Assembly: GCA_030609665.1 (NCBI GenBank)
Contig: JAUWBW010000141.1
Span: 1 to 5,302, forward strand
Reading direction: 5' to 3'
Source of the DNA: Methanosarcinaceae archaeon
Lineage (GTDB): Archaea; Halobacteriota; Methanosarcinia; Methanosarcinales; Methanosarcinaceae
Length of the DNA stretch: 5,302 bases
Positions 1-5,275 of this stretch are shown one piece after another. The notes beneath the pieces are model-generated. The model searched no databases and was not told the DNA's origin. It saw only the letters and a list, made by a program, of their open reading frames with translations. Both the position numbers and the translations under genes were made by a program. The number at the start of each line of letters is the position of its first letter. Position 1 is the first letter of the stretch.

Positions 1-1
1 G

Positions 2-1990
2 GGAATTACCATCGATTCAGCAAACGTATCAATGGTACACGAGTATGAAGGCAAGGAGTACCTGATCAACTTGATCGATACACCCGGACACGTTGATTTT
101 GGCGGTGACGTTACACGTGCAATGCGCGCGGTAGACGGTGCGGTCGTTGTTATTGATGCTGTTGAAGGTACAATGCCACAGACCGAGACGGTTTTGAGAC
201 AGGCACTGAAGGAACATGTCCAGCCGGTTCTGTTTATTAACAAGGTTGACAGGCTTATCAATGAGTTGCAGGTCGATGCACAGGAAATGCAGATCAGACT
301 GGGTAAATTGATCGATCACGTCAACAAGCTCATCAAGGGTATGAATGAAGAGCGCTACAAGGCAGGCTGCAAAGTTGATGCGGCAGGTGGTACTGTTGCG
401 TTTGGTTCTGCACTATACAACTGGGCGATCAGTGTGCCTATGATGCAAAAAACAGGCGTATCATTCAATGATGTGTTTAATTATTGTCGTGCTGAGGATA
501 TGAAAGCACTTGCTGATAAATGTCCACTCCATGAAGCAGTGAACGATATGGTCATCCGTTTCCTTCCAAGTCCTATTCAGGCACAGGAAGATAGGGTAAG
601 CGCCATCTGGCATGGTGATATGGATAGTGAGATTGGTAAGTCAATGGCTACTGCAAATGCTGATGGAGACATCGCATTCATGGTTACTGACATCACAATG
701 GATCCACATGCAGGAGAAGTTGCAACAGGTAGACTGTTTAGCGGATCTCTTTCAAGAGGTACGGAAGTTTATGTGTCGGGTGCACCCCGGCAGAACAGGA
801 TTCAGCAGGTTGGTATTTTCATGGGTCCGGAAAGACTTGAAGTTGACAAGATCCCTGCAGGGAATATTGCTGCTGTGACCGGACTTAAGGATGCGATCGT
901 TGGTTCGACTGTGACCACACTTGAAGATATGGATGCATTTGAGAGCATTACTCATGCAAGTGAACCTGTCGTGACTGTTGCTGTTGAGGCAAAGCACATG
1001 AAGGATCTGCCTAAATTGGTAGAAGTATTAAGACAGGTCGCAAAGGAAGATCCTACACTTAAGATCACTCTTGATGAAGAAACCGGCGAGCACTTGCTTG
1101 CAGGTATGGGTGAATTACACCTTGAGGTTATTGCTCACAGGATCGAGCGTGACAAGGGTGTTGAGATCAGCACTACTCCGCCAATCGTTGTATACCGTGA
1201 AACAATAACCGGAAAGGCAGGCCCTGTTGAAGGTAAATCTCCAAACAGGCACAACAGATTCTATATTATTGTTGAGCCACTTGCACCGGAAGTTGTTGCT
1301 CTTATCAAGAGCGGTGATATCTCAATGAGGATGCCGGAAGTCGAGCGCCGTGAGAAATTGATGGCGGTCGGTTTGACCAAAGAGGAAGCAAAAGGTATTG
1401 CTGACATATTTGAGAGTAATATATATCTAAATATGACAAAAGGTATCCAGCATCTGAATGAGACCATGGAACTTGTTTTGGAAGGATTTGAGGAAGTCAT
1501 GAAGGCAGGACCTCTTTCAAGAGAACCATGTATGGGTGTCAAAGTGTCACTTGTGGATGCAAAACTTCACGAAGATGCAGTACACCGAGGACCCGCACAG
1601 GTCATTCCGGCATCAAGGCAGGCAATACAGGCTGCTATGCTGATGGCAGATGACACAATGTTCGAACCATACCAGAAAGTATTCATTCAGGTTCCAATGG
1701 ACAATATGGGTGGTGCGACCAAGGAGATTCAGGGTCGCAGAGGTATTATATCTAATATGACTTCAGAGGGTGACATGACTATCATTGAATCTAAGGCACC
1801 TGTTTCAGAGTTGTTTGGATTTGCCGGTGATATTAGGTCCGCAACCGAAGGTCGTGCAATGTGGAGCACGGAATTTGCAGGATTTGAACCTTTGCCAAAG
1901 AATCTGGTGACAGAAGTCGTATCCGGTATACGGGAAAGGAAAGGATTGAAGGCACAATTGCCACAACCATCAGATTTCATGAGTATGTAA
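2..1990 (+). CDS. fusA: Translation elongation factor 2 (EF-2), 5' partial
   Basis: GTPase that drives ribosomal translocation of peptidyl-tRNA and mRNA in the cytoplasm. The frame is already open at base 2 and begins with the switch-I text GITID, so the gene starts upstream. The first ATG, at base 32, is internal. The 662 visible residues lack about 70 N-terminal ones, including the P-loop, judged against archaeal EF-2 of about 730. Visible motifs: G3 DTPGH (visible residues 26-30, bases 77-91), G4 NKVD (80-83, bases 239-250) and G5 GSA (135-137). Domain III carries GMGELHLEV. The domain IV tip reads HEDAVHRGPAQ; the histidine at visible residue 528 (bases 1583-1585) is the expected diphthamide site. 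Domain V contains EIQGRRG and FGFAGDIRSATEGRA. The protein ends in DFMSM, as I recall for Methanosarcina EF-2. No frameshift or missing motif is seen apart from the edge truncation. It is followed 130 nt later by tuf, the usual archaeal str order. Confidence 0.97.
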   Translation, partial: GITIDSANVSMVHEYEGKEYLINLIDTPGHVDFGGDVTRAMRAVDGAVVVIDAVEGTMPQTETVLRQALKEHVQPVLFINKVDRLINELQVDAQEMQIRLGKLIDHVNKLIKGMNEERYKAGCKVDAAGGTVAFGSALYNWAISVPMMQKTGVSFNDVFNYCRAEDMKALADKCPLHEAVNDMVIRFLPSPIQAQEDRVSAIWHGDMDSEIGKSMATANADGDIAFMVTDITMDPHAGEVATGRLFSGSLSRGTEVYVSGAPRQNRIQQVGIFMGPERLEVDKIPAGNIAAVTGLKDAIVGSTVTTLEDMDAFESITHASEPVVTVAVEAKHMKDLPKLVEVLRQVAKEDPTLKITLDEETGEHLLAGMGELHLEVIAHRIERDKGVEISTTPPIVVYRETITGKAGPVEGKSPNRHNRFYIIVEPLAPEVVALIKSGDISMRMPEVERREKLMAVGLTKEEAKGIADIFESNIYLNMTKGIQHLNETMELVLEGFEEVMKAGPLSREPCMGVKVSLVDAKLHEDAVHRGPAQVIPASRQAIQAAMLMADDTMFEPYQKVFIQVPMDNMGGATKEIQGRRGIISNMTSEGDMTIIESKAPVSELFGFAGDIRSATEGRAMWSTEFAGFEPLPKNLVTEVVSGIRERKGLKAQLPQPSDFMSM

Positions 1991-2010
1991 GGCGGAATGA
2001 TTCCGTCTTA
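1988..2010 (+). terminator. Hairpin containing the fusA stop codon, followed by a T-rich run
   Basis: Bases 1988-1997 pair with 2001-2010 (TAAGGCGGAA / TTCCGTCTTA, one G-U pair) around a TGA loop, giving a 10-bp stem whose 5' arm begins with the fusA stop codon. It is followed by T-rich sequence (2011-2028). The shape resembles a weak or partial intrinsic terminator or a 3'-end processing/stabilising element. Because tuf and rps10 follow in the same direction, complete termination is not required; attenuation between fusA and tuf is an inference. Confidence 0.45.
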
Positions 2011-2023
2011 TTGCTCTTTATTT

Positions 2024-2051
2024 CGTTTAAATCTTCGGAAAGGTTTAAACG
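2024..2051 (+). promoter_or_regulatory. 12-bp stem-loop in the fusA-tuf spacer (tuf leader)
   Basis: Bases 2024-2035 pair with 2040-2051 (CGTTTAAATCTT / AAGGTTTAAACG, one T-G wobble), closing a four-base CGGA loop. No T-tract follows it, so it is not a classical terminator. Its 3' arm (2048-2051) is also part of a competing stem, AACGTGT 2048-2054 with ACACGTT 2075-2081, so the two folds exclude each other. The TTTAAAT within the 5' arm could alternatively be a TATA box for a tuf-specific promoter, with a start near 2052-2056. The structure is seen directly; any function is inferred. Confidence 0.4.
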
Positions 2052-2104
2052 TGTAAACGACTATTATGGTCAAAACACGTTAATTTGATTGAAATATACT
2101 AATT

Positions 2105-2112
2105 AAAGGAGG
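2105..2112 (+). promoter_or_regulatory. Strong Shine-Dalgarno for tuf
   Basis: AAAGGAGG lies with 8 nt between its last base and the ATG at 2121. It is an almost complete anti-SD match and fixes the tuf start codon. It fits the very high expression expected of EF-1 alpha. Confidence 0.85.
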
Positions 2113-2120
2113 ATTAAATT

Positions 2121-3386
2121 ATGGCTGAGAAACCACACATGAATTTAGCAGTCATCGGTCACATTGATCACGGTAAGTCAACACTTGTCGGCAGGTTAAT
2201 GTTCGAAACCGGTGCAGTACCTGCACACCTTATTGAGAAATATAAGGCAGAAGCAAAGGAGAAGGGAAAGGAATCTTTCGCATTCGCATGGGTCATGGAT
2301 ACACTTAAGGAAGAGCGAGAAAGAGGTATCACGATCGATATTGCACACAAGAGATTCGATACTGACAAATATTACTTTACGGTTGTGGACTGTCCGGGAC
2401 ACCGTGACTTTGTCAAGAATATGATCACAGGTGCATCACAGGCAGACGCAGCGATCCTTGTAGTTGCAGCACCTGATGGTGTGATGGACCAGACAAAGGA
2501 ACACGTTTTCCTTTCAAGGACACTGGGTATCAACCAGTTGATCATTGCGATCAACAAAATGGATGCAGCAGATTACAGCGAAGACAGATACAACCAGGTT
2601 AAAAAAGATGTATCCCAGCTTCTCGGTATGGTAGGATTCAAGGCATCAGAGATTCCATTCATCCCAACATCTGCATTTGAGGGTGACAATATCACAAAAT
2701 CAAGTGAAAATACCCCATGGTACAAGGGACCATCTATCTTAGAAGCACTTGATCTGCTCGTAGAGCCGGAAAAACCTGACAAACTTCCACTCCGGATCCC
2801 TGTACAGGATGCATACACAATTTCCGGTATCGGAACCGTGCCGGTCGGTAGGGTTGAGACTGGTGTCATGAAGAAAGGCGATAATGTTATATTCATGCCA
2901 AGTGGCGCAACAGGTGAGGTAAAATCCATTGAGATGCACCATGAAGAGCAGGATCAGGCAGTACCCGGTGATAACATCGGATGGAATGTCAGAGGTATTG
3001 GTAAAGCCGATGTTAGAAGAGGAGATGTTTGCGGACCAGCAAGCAACCCGCCATCAGTTGCAGATGAATTTACCGGTCAGATCGTTGTATTGCAGCATCC
3101 GTCTGCGATTACAGTTGGATACACTCCTGTGTTCCACTGCCACACAGCACAGACTGCAGGTACTTTCATGTCACTTGACAAGAAACTTGATCCAAAGTCA
3201 GGTGAAGTCAAGGAAGAGAACCCAACTTTCATCAAGGCTGGCGATGCAGCAATTATCACTGTCAAACCAACAAGGCCAATGGTAATTGAACCGGTTAAGG
3301 AAATCCCACAACTCGGCAGATTCGCTGTCCGTGATATGGGTATGACCATTGCTGCCGGTATGTGCATGAGTGTCAAACAGAAGTAA
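2121..3386 (+). CDS. tuf: Translation elongation factor 1-alpha (EF-1A, archaeal EF-Tu equivalent)
   Basis: GTPase that delivers aminoacyl-tRNA to the ribosomal A site in the cytoplasm. The protein has 421 residues, full length for archaeal EF-1A. G-domain motifs are all present: P-loop GHIDHGKS (residues 13-20), switch-I GITID (69-73), DCPGH (90-94), NKMD (145-148) and TSA (183-185). The beta-barrel domain 2 runs from about 220 to 315, with PVGRVETG and VPGDNIGWNVRG. Domain 3 runs from about 320 to the end, with HTAQTAGTF and the terminal GRFAVRDMGMTIAAG. The start is set by the AAAGGAGG site 8 nt upstream and by the family N-terminus just ahead of the P-loop. It sits between fusA and rps10 as in the archaeal str operon. 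The spacer before it is structured and may allow tuf to be expressed at a higher level than fusA, which is inference. Arginine codons are mostly AGA/AGG, with one CGG in 15. Confidence 0.98.
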   Translation: MAEKPHMNLAVIGHIDHGKSTLVGRLMFETGAVPAHLIEKYKAEAKEKGKESFAFAWVMDTLKEERERGITIDIAHKRFDTDKYYFTVVDCPGHRDFVKNMITGASQADAAILVVAAPDGVMDQTKEHVFLSRTLGINQLIIAINKMDAADYSEDRYNQVKKDVSQLLGMVGFKASEIPFIPTSAFEGDNITKSSENTPWYKGPSILEALDLLVEPEKPDKLPLRIPVQDAYTISGIGTVPVGRVETGVMKKGDNVIFMPSGATGEVKSIEMHHEEQDQAVPGDNIGWNVRGIGKADVRRGDVCGPASNPPSVADEFTGQIVVLQHPSAITVGYTPVFHCHTAQTAGTFMSLDKKLDPKSGEVKEENPTFIKAGDAAIITVKPTRPMVIEPVKEIPQLGRFAVRDMGMTIAAGMCMSVKQK

Positions 3387-3417
3387 GACACTCCCTTTTT
3401 ATTTTTTGGAGAAAAAA
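3387..3417 (+). other. Short tuf-rps10 spacer with pyrimidine tract and SD
   Basis: This 31-nt gap holds a pyrimidine-rich stretch with two T runs (about 3391-3407) followed by GGAG at 3408-3411, six bases before the rps10 ATG. The GGAG is the likely ribosome binding site. The T runs resemble the U-rich signals at which archaeal RNA polymerase can pause or stop, but no hairpin precedes them and the close spacing suggests cotranscription. Confidence 0.6.
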
Positions 3418-3729
3418 ATGTCACAGAAAGCAAGAATACGATTATCCGGGATAAGTCCTACAAACCTTGATGGTGTTTGCAATCAGGTTAGAGCGATTGC
3501 AGAAAGAACTGGCGTGAGTATCGCCGGACCGATCCCACTTCCTACCAAGAAATTGGTGGTACCATCCAGAAAAAGTCCAAGTGGAGATGGAACTGCTACC
3601 TGGGATCACTGGGAAATGCGTGTACACAAGAGGCTGATAGATATTGCAGCAGATGAACGTGCACTCAGGCAACTCATGAGAATCCAGGTTCCAAAAGACA
3701 TCAACATTGAGATCATACTTCAGAATTAA
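3418..3729 (+). CDS. rps10: 30S ribosomal protein S10 (uS10)
   Basis: Component of the small-subunit head, contacting 16S rRNA. The 103 residues match the usual archaeal length of about 102. Recognisable segments are the N-terminal KARIRLSG strand, GPIPLPTKKLVVP (residues about 38-50), the loop with SPSGDGTATWDHWEMRVHKRL (about 53-73), LMRIQVPKD, and the terminal INIEI strand. An in-frame ATG at 3370 would add 16 residues and overlap the tuf coding sequence; it is rejected because GGAG at 3408-3411 is well placed for the ATG at 3418 and the family starts at MSQKARIRL-like sequence. It follows tuf by 31 nt and is the last gene of the str-type cluster here; a hairpin begins 8 nt after its stop. 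Confidence 0.97.
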   Translation: MSQKARIRLSGISPTNLDGVCNQVRAIAERTGVSIAGPIPLPTKKLVVPSRKSPSGDGTATWDHWEMRVHKRLIDIAADERALRQLMRIQVPKDINIEIILQN

Positions 3730-3736
3730 TACTGTG

Positions 3737-3760
3737 TAGTTATTGACATTTCAATAACTA
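3737..3760 (+). terminator. Terminator-like hairpin after rps10
   Basis: TAGTTATTGA (3737-3746) and TCAATAACTA (3751-3760) form a perfect 10-bp stem with a CATT loop, extendable by one G-T pair. The sequence after it is T-rich (TTTCAGTTCAATTACTTTTG). It starts 8 nt past the rps10 stop and is a plausible end or stabilising 3' structure of the fusA-tuf-rps10 mRNA. The stem is AT-rich, so strength as a terminator is uncertain. Confidence 0.6.
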
Positions 3761-3780
3761 TTTCAGTTCAATTACTTTTG

Positions 3781-3830
3781 GTTACAGATACATTTGAATT
3801 TTTATATTTATAATTATAATTATCTGTAAC
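3781..3830. repeat. 10-bp inverted repeat with a 30-nt AT-rich spacer
   Basis: GTTACAGATA (3781-3790) and TATCTGTAAC (3821-3830) are perfect reverse complements. The 30 bases between them are almost pure A/T and contain a TATA-like element at 3801-3813. The 40-bp arm spacing is close to four helical turns. It could be a paired regulator-binding site around a promoter, or a long-loop hairpin. Confidence 0.5.
3801..3813 (+). promoter_or_regulatory. Possible TATA box in the rps10-tRNA spacer
   Basis: TTTATATTTATAA resembles the archaeal TATA consensus and predicts a start near 3828-3832, about 110 nt before the tRNA. AT-richness makes chance likely, and the same core could also be read on the other strand, where no gene is seen. 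A tRNA precursor with a long leader or a short non-coding RNA would be the products. Confidence 0.3.
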
Positions 3831-3868
3831 ATATCATCTCCCACTGACTGACTATTTTTCTGCATTTT

Positions 3869-3886
3869 TGCGAGTTGTAACTCGCA
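3869..3886. repeat. 18-bp near-perfect palindrome
   Basis: TGCGAGTT (3869-3876) and AACTCGCA (3879-3886) are reverse complements separated by GT. It is the most GC-rich piece of an otherwise AT-rich spacer. No T-tract follows on the + strand, so it is more likely a protein-binding dyad or a small RNA hairpin than a terminator. Confidence 0.5.
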
Positions 3887-3904
3887 GTATCATACTATAC
3901 AAGG

Positions 3905-3914
3905 TTTTATTATT
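3905..3914 (+). promoter_or_regulatory. Candidate TATA box for tRNA-Arg
   Basis: TTTTATTATT, preceded by CAAGG as a possible BRE, is centred about 33 nt before the tRNA 5' end. A start near 3935 would leave a short leader for RNase P to remove. The match to the TATA consensus is moderate. Confidence 0.35.
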
Positions 3915-3942
3915 GTCAAGTATGTATTAGGATAGACACTAA

Positions 3943-4014
3943 GGGCCTGTAGTGTAGTGGATATCACTTTAGCCTCCGGAGCTTAGAACCCGGGTTCGAT
4001 TCCCGGCAGGCCCG
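3943..4014 (+). tRNA. tRNA-Arg, anticodon CCG
   Basis: The 72-nt cloverleaf folds by eye. Acceptor stem GGGCCTG (3943-3949) pairs perfectly with CAGGCCC (4007-4013), with discriminator G4014. D stem GTG/CAC (3952-3954/3965-3967) carries GG at 3959-3960. Anticodon loop CTCCGGA (3974-3980) has CCG at 3976-3978 and G37. The variable loop is GAAC. T stem CCGGG/CCCGG (3990-3994/4002-4006) closes loop TTCGATT. It decodes CGG. A20 (3961) and C35 are the arginine identity bases known from bacteria, and G15-C48 and T8-A14 tertiary pairs are possible. Oddities: T13-T22 in the D stem and T28-T42 in the anticodon stem are mismatched, and position 26 is T rather than a purine. There is no intron and no encoded CCA. 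It stands alone between rps10 and the flavoprotein gene. Confidence 0.95.
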
Positions 4015-4015
4015 T

Positions 4016-4026
4016 GAATATATAAC
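4016..4026 (+). promoter_or_regulatory. TATA box/BRE of the flavoprotein gene, just after the tRNA
   Basis: TATATA at 4019-4024, preceded by GTGAA (4014-4018) as a possible BRE, is centred about 31 nt before the ATG at 4053. The usual 25-27 nt spacing places the transcription start at about 4047-4049, leaving a leader of roughly 5 nt. No Shine-Dalgarno sequence lies upstream of the ATG, which agrees with a leaderless mRNA. The BRE would overlap the last base of the tRNA gene. Confidence 0.5.
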
Positions 4027-4033
4027 TTAATCA

Positions 4034-4054
4034 ATAATTCAAATTTGATATTAT
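4034..4054. repeat. Dyad at the predicted start of the flavoprotein transcript
   Basis: A perfect 10-bp palindrome, TCAAATTTGA (4039-4048), is flanked by ATAAT (4034-4038) and, after one extra T, by ATTAT (4050-4054), which is its complement. It covers the predicted transcription start and reaches into the ATG. It could be a repressor site, but the region is very AT-rich. Confidence 0.3.
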
Positions 4055-5252
4055 GCAATACGATGTCGTTGTTGTGGGTGCAGGTCCGGTTGGTGCTACT
4101 GCTGCAAGGTATGCAGCATTAAATGGCGCAAGTGTACTTTTGATTGAAGAACACGCATCAGTTGGTTCGCCGGTTGGATGTACAGGTTTGCTTAGCACAC
4201 GTGCGATTTTGGAATGTGATGTTAAACCTACTAATGATTTTGTTTTAAACTCAGTGCGCGGAGCACATGTTTATTCACCGGATGGGAATTGTCTTCCAAT
4301 CGATGGTGGGAAGACCAAAGCATATGTGGTTTCTCGGAAAATGTTTGATCGGAAACTTGTTAAGATGGCAGTTGACGCCGGAGTCGATGTATCCATTAAA
4401 ACTCGCGCAGTTGGGCTTGATCGGAGCAAGCGGTTGCAGAAATTATCAGTTTTGCAGGATGGAGTGTCAAAGACAATCACTTCTAATGTAATAATAGGTG
4501 CAGACGGGGTGCGTAGTAATATAGCACAGATGTCCGGTCTTGGACGAGTGCAAAAGGTGTTGTCTGGCATCCAGATCGAAGCATCATATTCTTCCAATGA
4601 TACAGATTTTGTAGAATTGTTCATGGGTTCACAGGCACCGGGTTTTTTTGCATGGGCCGTGCCTGTAAGTGATAAAATATCCCGTATCGGGCTTGCAGTT
4701 TCGCCGGGTAATGAATCACATGCAGTACAATATTTGAACAATCTGCTAAATTCAAATCAAAAAATATCTGCACGATATGGCGGCGGTGCGCTTGATATTG
4801 TATATGGTGGCATACCGCTTGGACCACTTGAAAAGACCGCCGCCGATGGGGTGGTTATAGTTGGGGATGCGGCAGGTCAGGTGAAACCAACGTCCGGTGG
4901 GGGAGTATATACCGGTGTAGCCTGTGCAAAGATCGCAGGTGAGGTTGCAGCATTGGCTGCTATTGAGGAAGATGCATCGGGAGATCGTCTGAATGAATAC
5001 GATAAAAGATGGCGTGCAAAACTTGGGCGGGAACTTGGTATTGGCATGAAGATTCACGATTTCATGGGTGGTTTGAGTGATGCTGAACTTGATGATCTGT
5101 TGGGATCAATGAACACGCCTGCTATTTTAGACATGATTACAGAATATGGGGATATGGACCACCCATCAATATTGATCAAAAAACTGCTGTCACCAACAAA
5201 TTCGCGGCAGATGATGAATGTTTTCTGGGCATTCGCAAAAGCCGTATTGTGA
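4053..5252 (+). CDS. Geranylgeranyl reductase family FAD-dependent oxidoreductase
   Basis: A soluble FAD protein of 399 residues. Visible features: N-terminal Rossmann GAGPVG (residues 9-14) with an acidic residue at the end of the second strand (E32), GSPVGCTGLLS (38-48) with Cys43 at the place where characterised archaeal members have a Cys-containing turn, GADGVRS (149-155), PGFFAWAVP (196-204), and GDAAGQVKPTSGGG (271-284), the second FAD-binding motif. Family members hydrogenate geranylgeranyl chains of archaeal lipids, quinones or related isoprenoids, and methanogens usually carry several paralogs. The substrate motif recalled for lipid GGR, YxWxFPx7-8GxG, appears as FxWxVPx8GxA, so the exact substrate is uncertain. 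The start is ATG 4053: an in-frame TAA lies at 4035-4037 and the ATG sits seven codons before the Rossmann glycines. No ribosome binding site is seen. Six of 17 arginines use CGG, against three of 57 in the three genes before it. No transmembrane segment is evident. Confidence 0.88.
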   Translation: MQYDVVVVGAGPVGATAARYAALNGASVLLIEEHASVGSPVGCTGLLSTRAILECDVKPTNDFVLNSVRGAHVYSPDGNCLPIDGGKTKAYVVSRKMFDRKLVKMAVDAGVDVSIKTRAVGLDRSKRLQKLSVLQDGVSKTITSNVIIGADGVRSNIAQMSGLGRVQKVLSGIQIEASYSSNDTDFVELFMGSQAPGFFAWAVPVSDKISRIGLAVSPGNESHAVQYLNNLLNSNQKISARYGGGALDIVYGGIPLGPLEKTAADGVVIVGDAAGQVKPTSGGGVYTGVACAKIAGEVAALAAIEEDASGDRLNEYDKRWRAKLGRELGIGMKIHDFMGGLSDAELDDLLGSMNTPAILDMITEYGDMDHPSILIKKLLSPTNSRQMMNVFWAFAKAVL

Positions 5253-5275
5253 CGTTTTAGTGTTGTGACGTTTTA
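5247..5275. repeat. Two copies of a 13-bp direct repeat over the flavoprotein stop
   Basis: TTGTGACGTTTTA occurs at 5247-5259 and again at 5263-5275, a period of 16 bp. The first copy contains the TGA stop codon at 5250-5252. The second TGA (5266-5268) is out of frame. A small tandem duplication of the gene end is the simplest origin. Confidence 0.7.

Larger units (their letters stand above)
3730..3942 (+). other. AT-rich non-coding spacer between rps10 and tRNA-Arg
   Basis: This 213-nt stretch has no convincing ORF on either strand. In order it holds the rps10 terminator-like hairpin, an inverted repeat framing a TATA-like core (3781-3830), a short tandem ACTGACTGACT (3842-3852), an 18-bp palindrome (3869-3886) and a candidate tRNA promoter (about 3905-3914). 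A short non-coding transcript from this spacer is possible but unsupported. Confidence 0.6.

Noticed and set aside
32..34. ATG 32 as the EF-2 start
   Set aside because: The frame is open upstream and encodes the conserved GITID switch-I motif, so the gene is cut by the window edge.
2092..2098. AAATATA as a tuf TATA box
   Set aside because: A start about 26 nt downstream would fall on the ATG and remove the strong SD at 2105-2112 from the mRNA.
3370..3417. Longer S10 start at ATG 3370
   Set aside because: It would overlap the end of tuf and add 16 residues unlike the S10 family; the GGAG at 3408-3411 serves the ATG at 3418.
3842..3856. CTGA-containing tandem (ACTGACTGACT) as the D boxes of a C/D guide RNA
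   Set aside because: No matching C box (RTGATGA) lies at a suitable distance, so only a short chance tandem remains.
4271..4741. 156-residue open frame on the - strand inside the flavoprotein gene
   Set aside because: It is antisense to a clearly conserved FAD protein, shows no recognisable motif and has no promoter or SD; other antisense frames in tuf and fusA were dismissed likewise.
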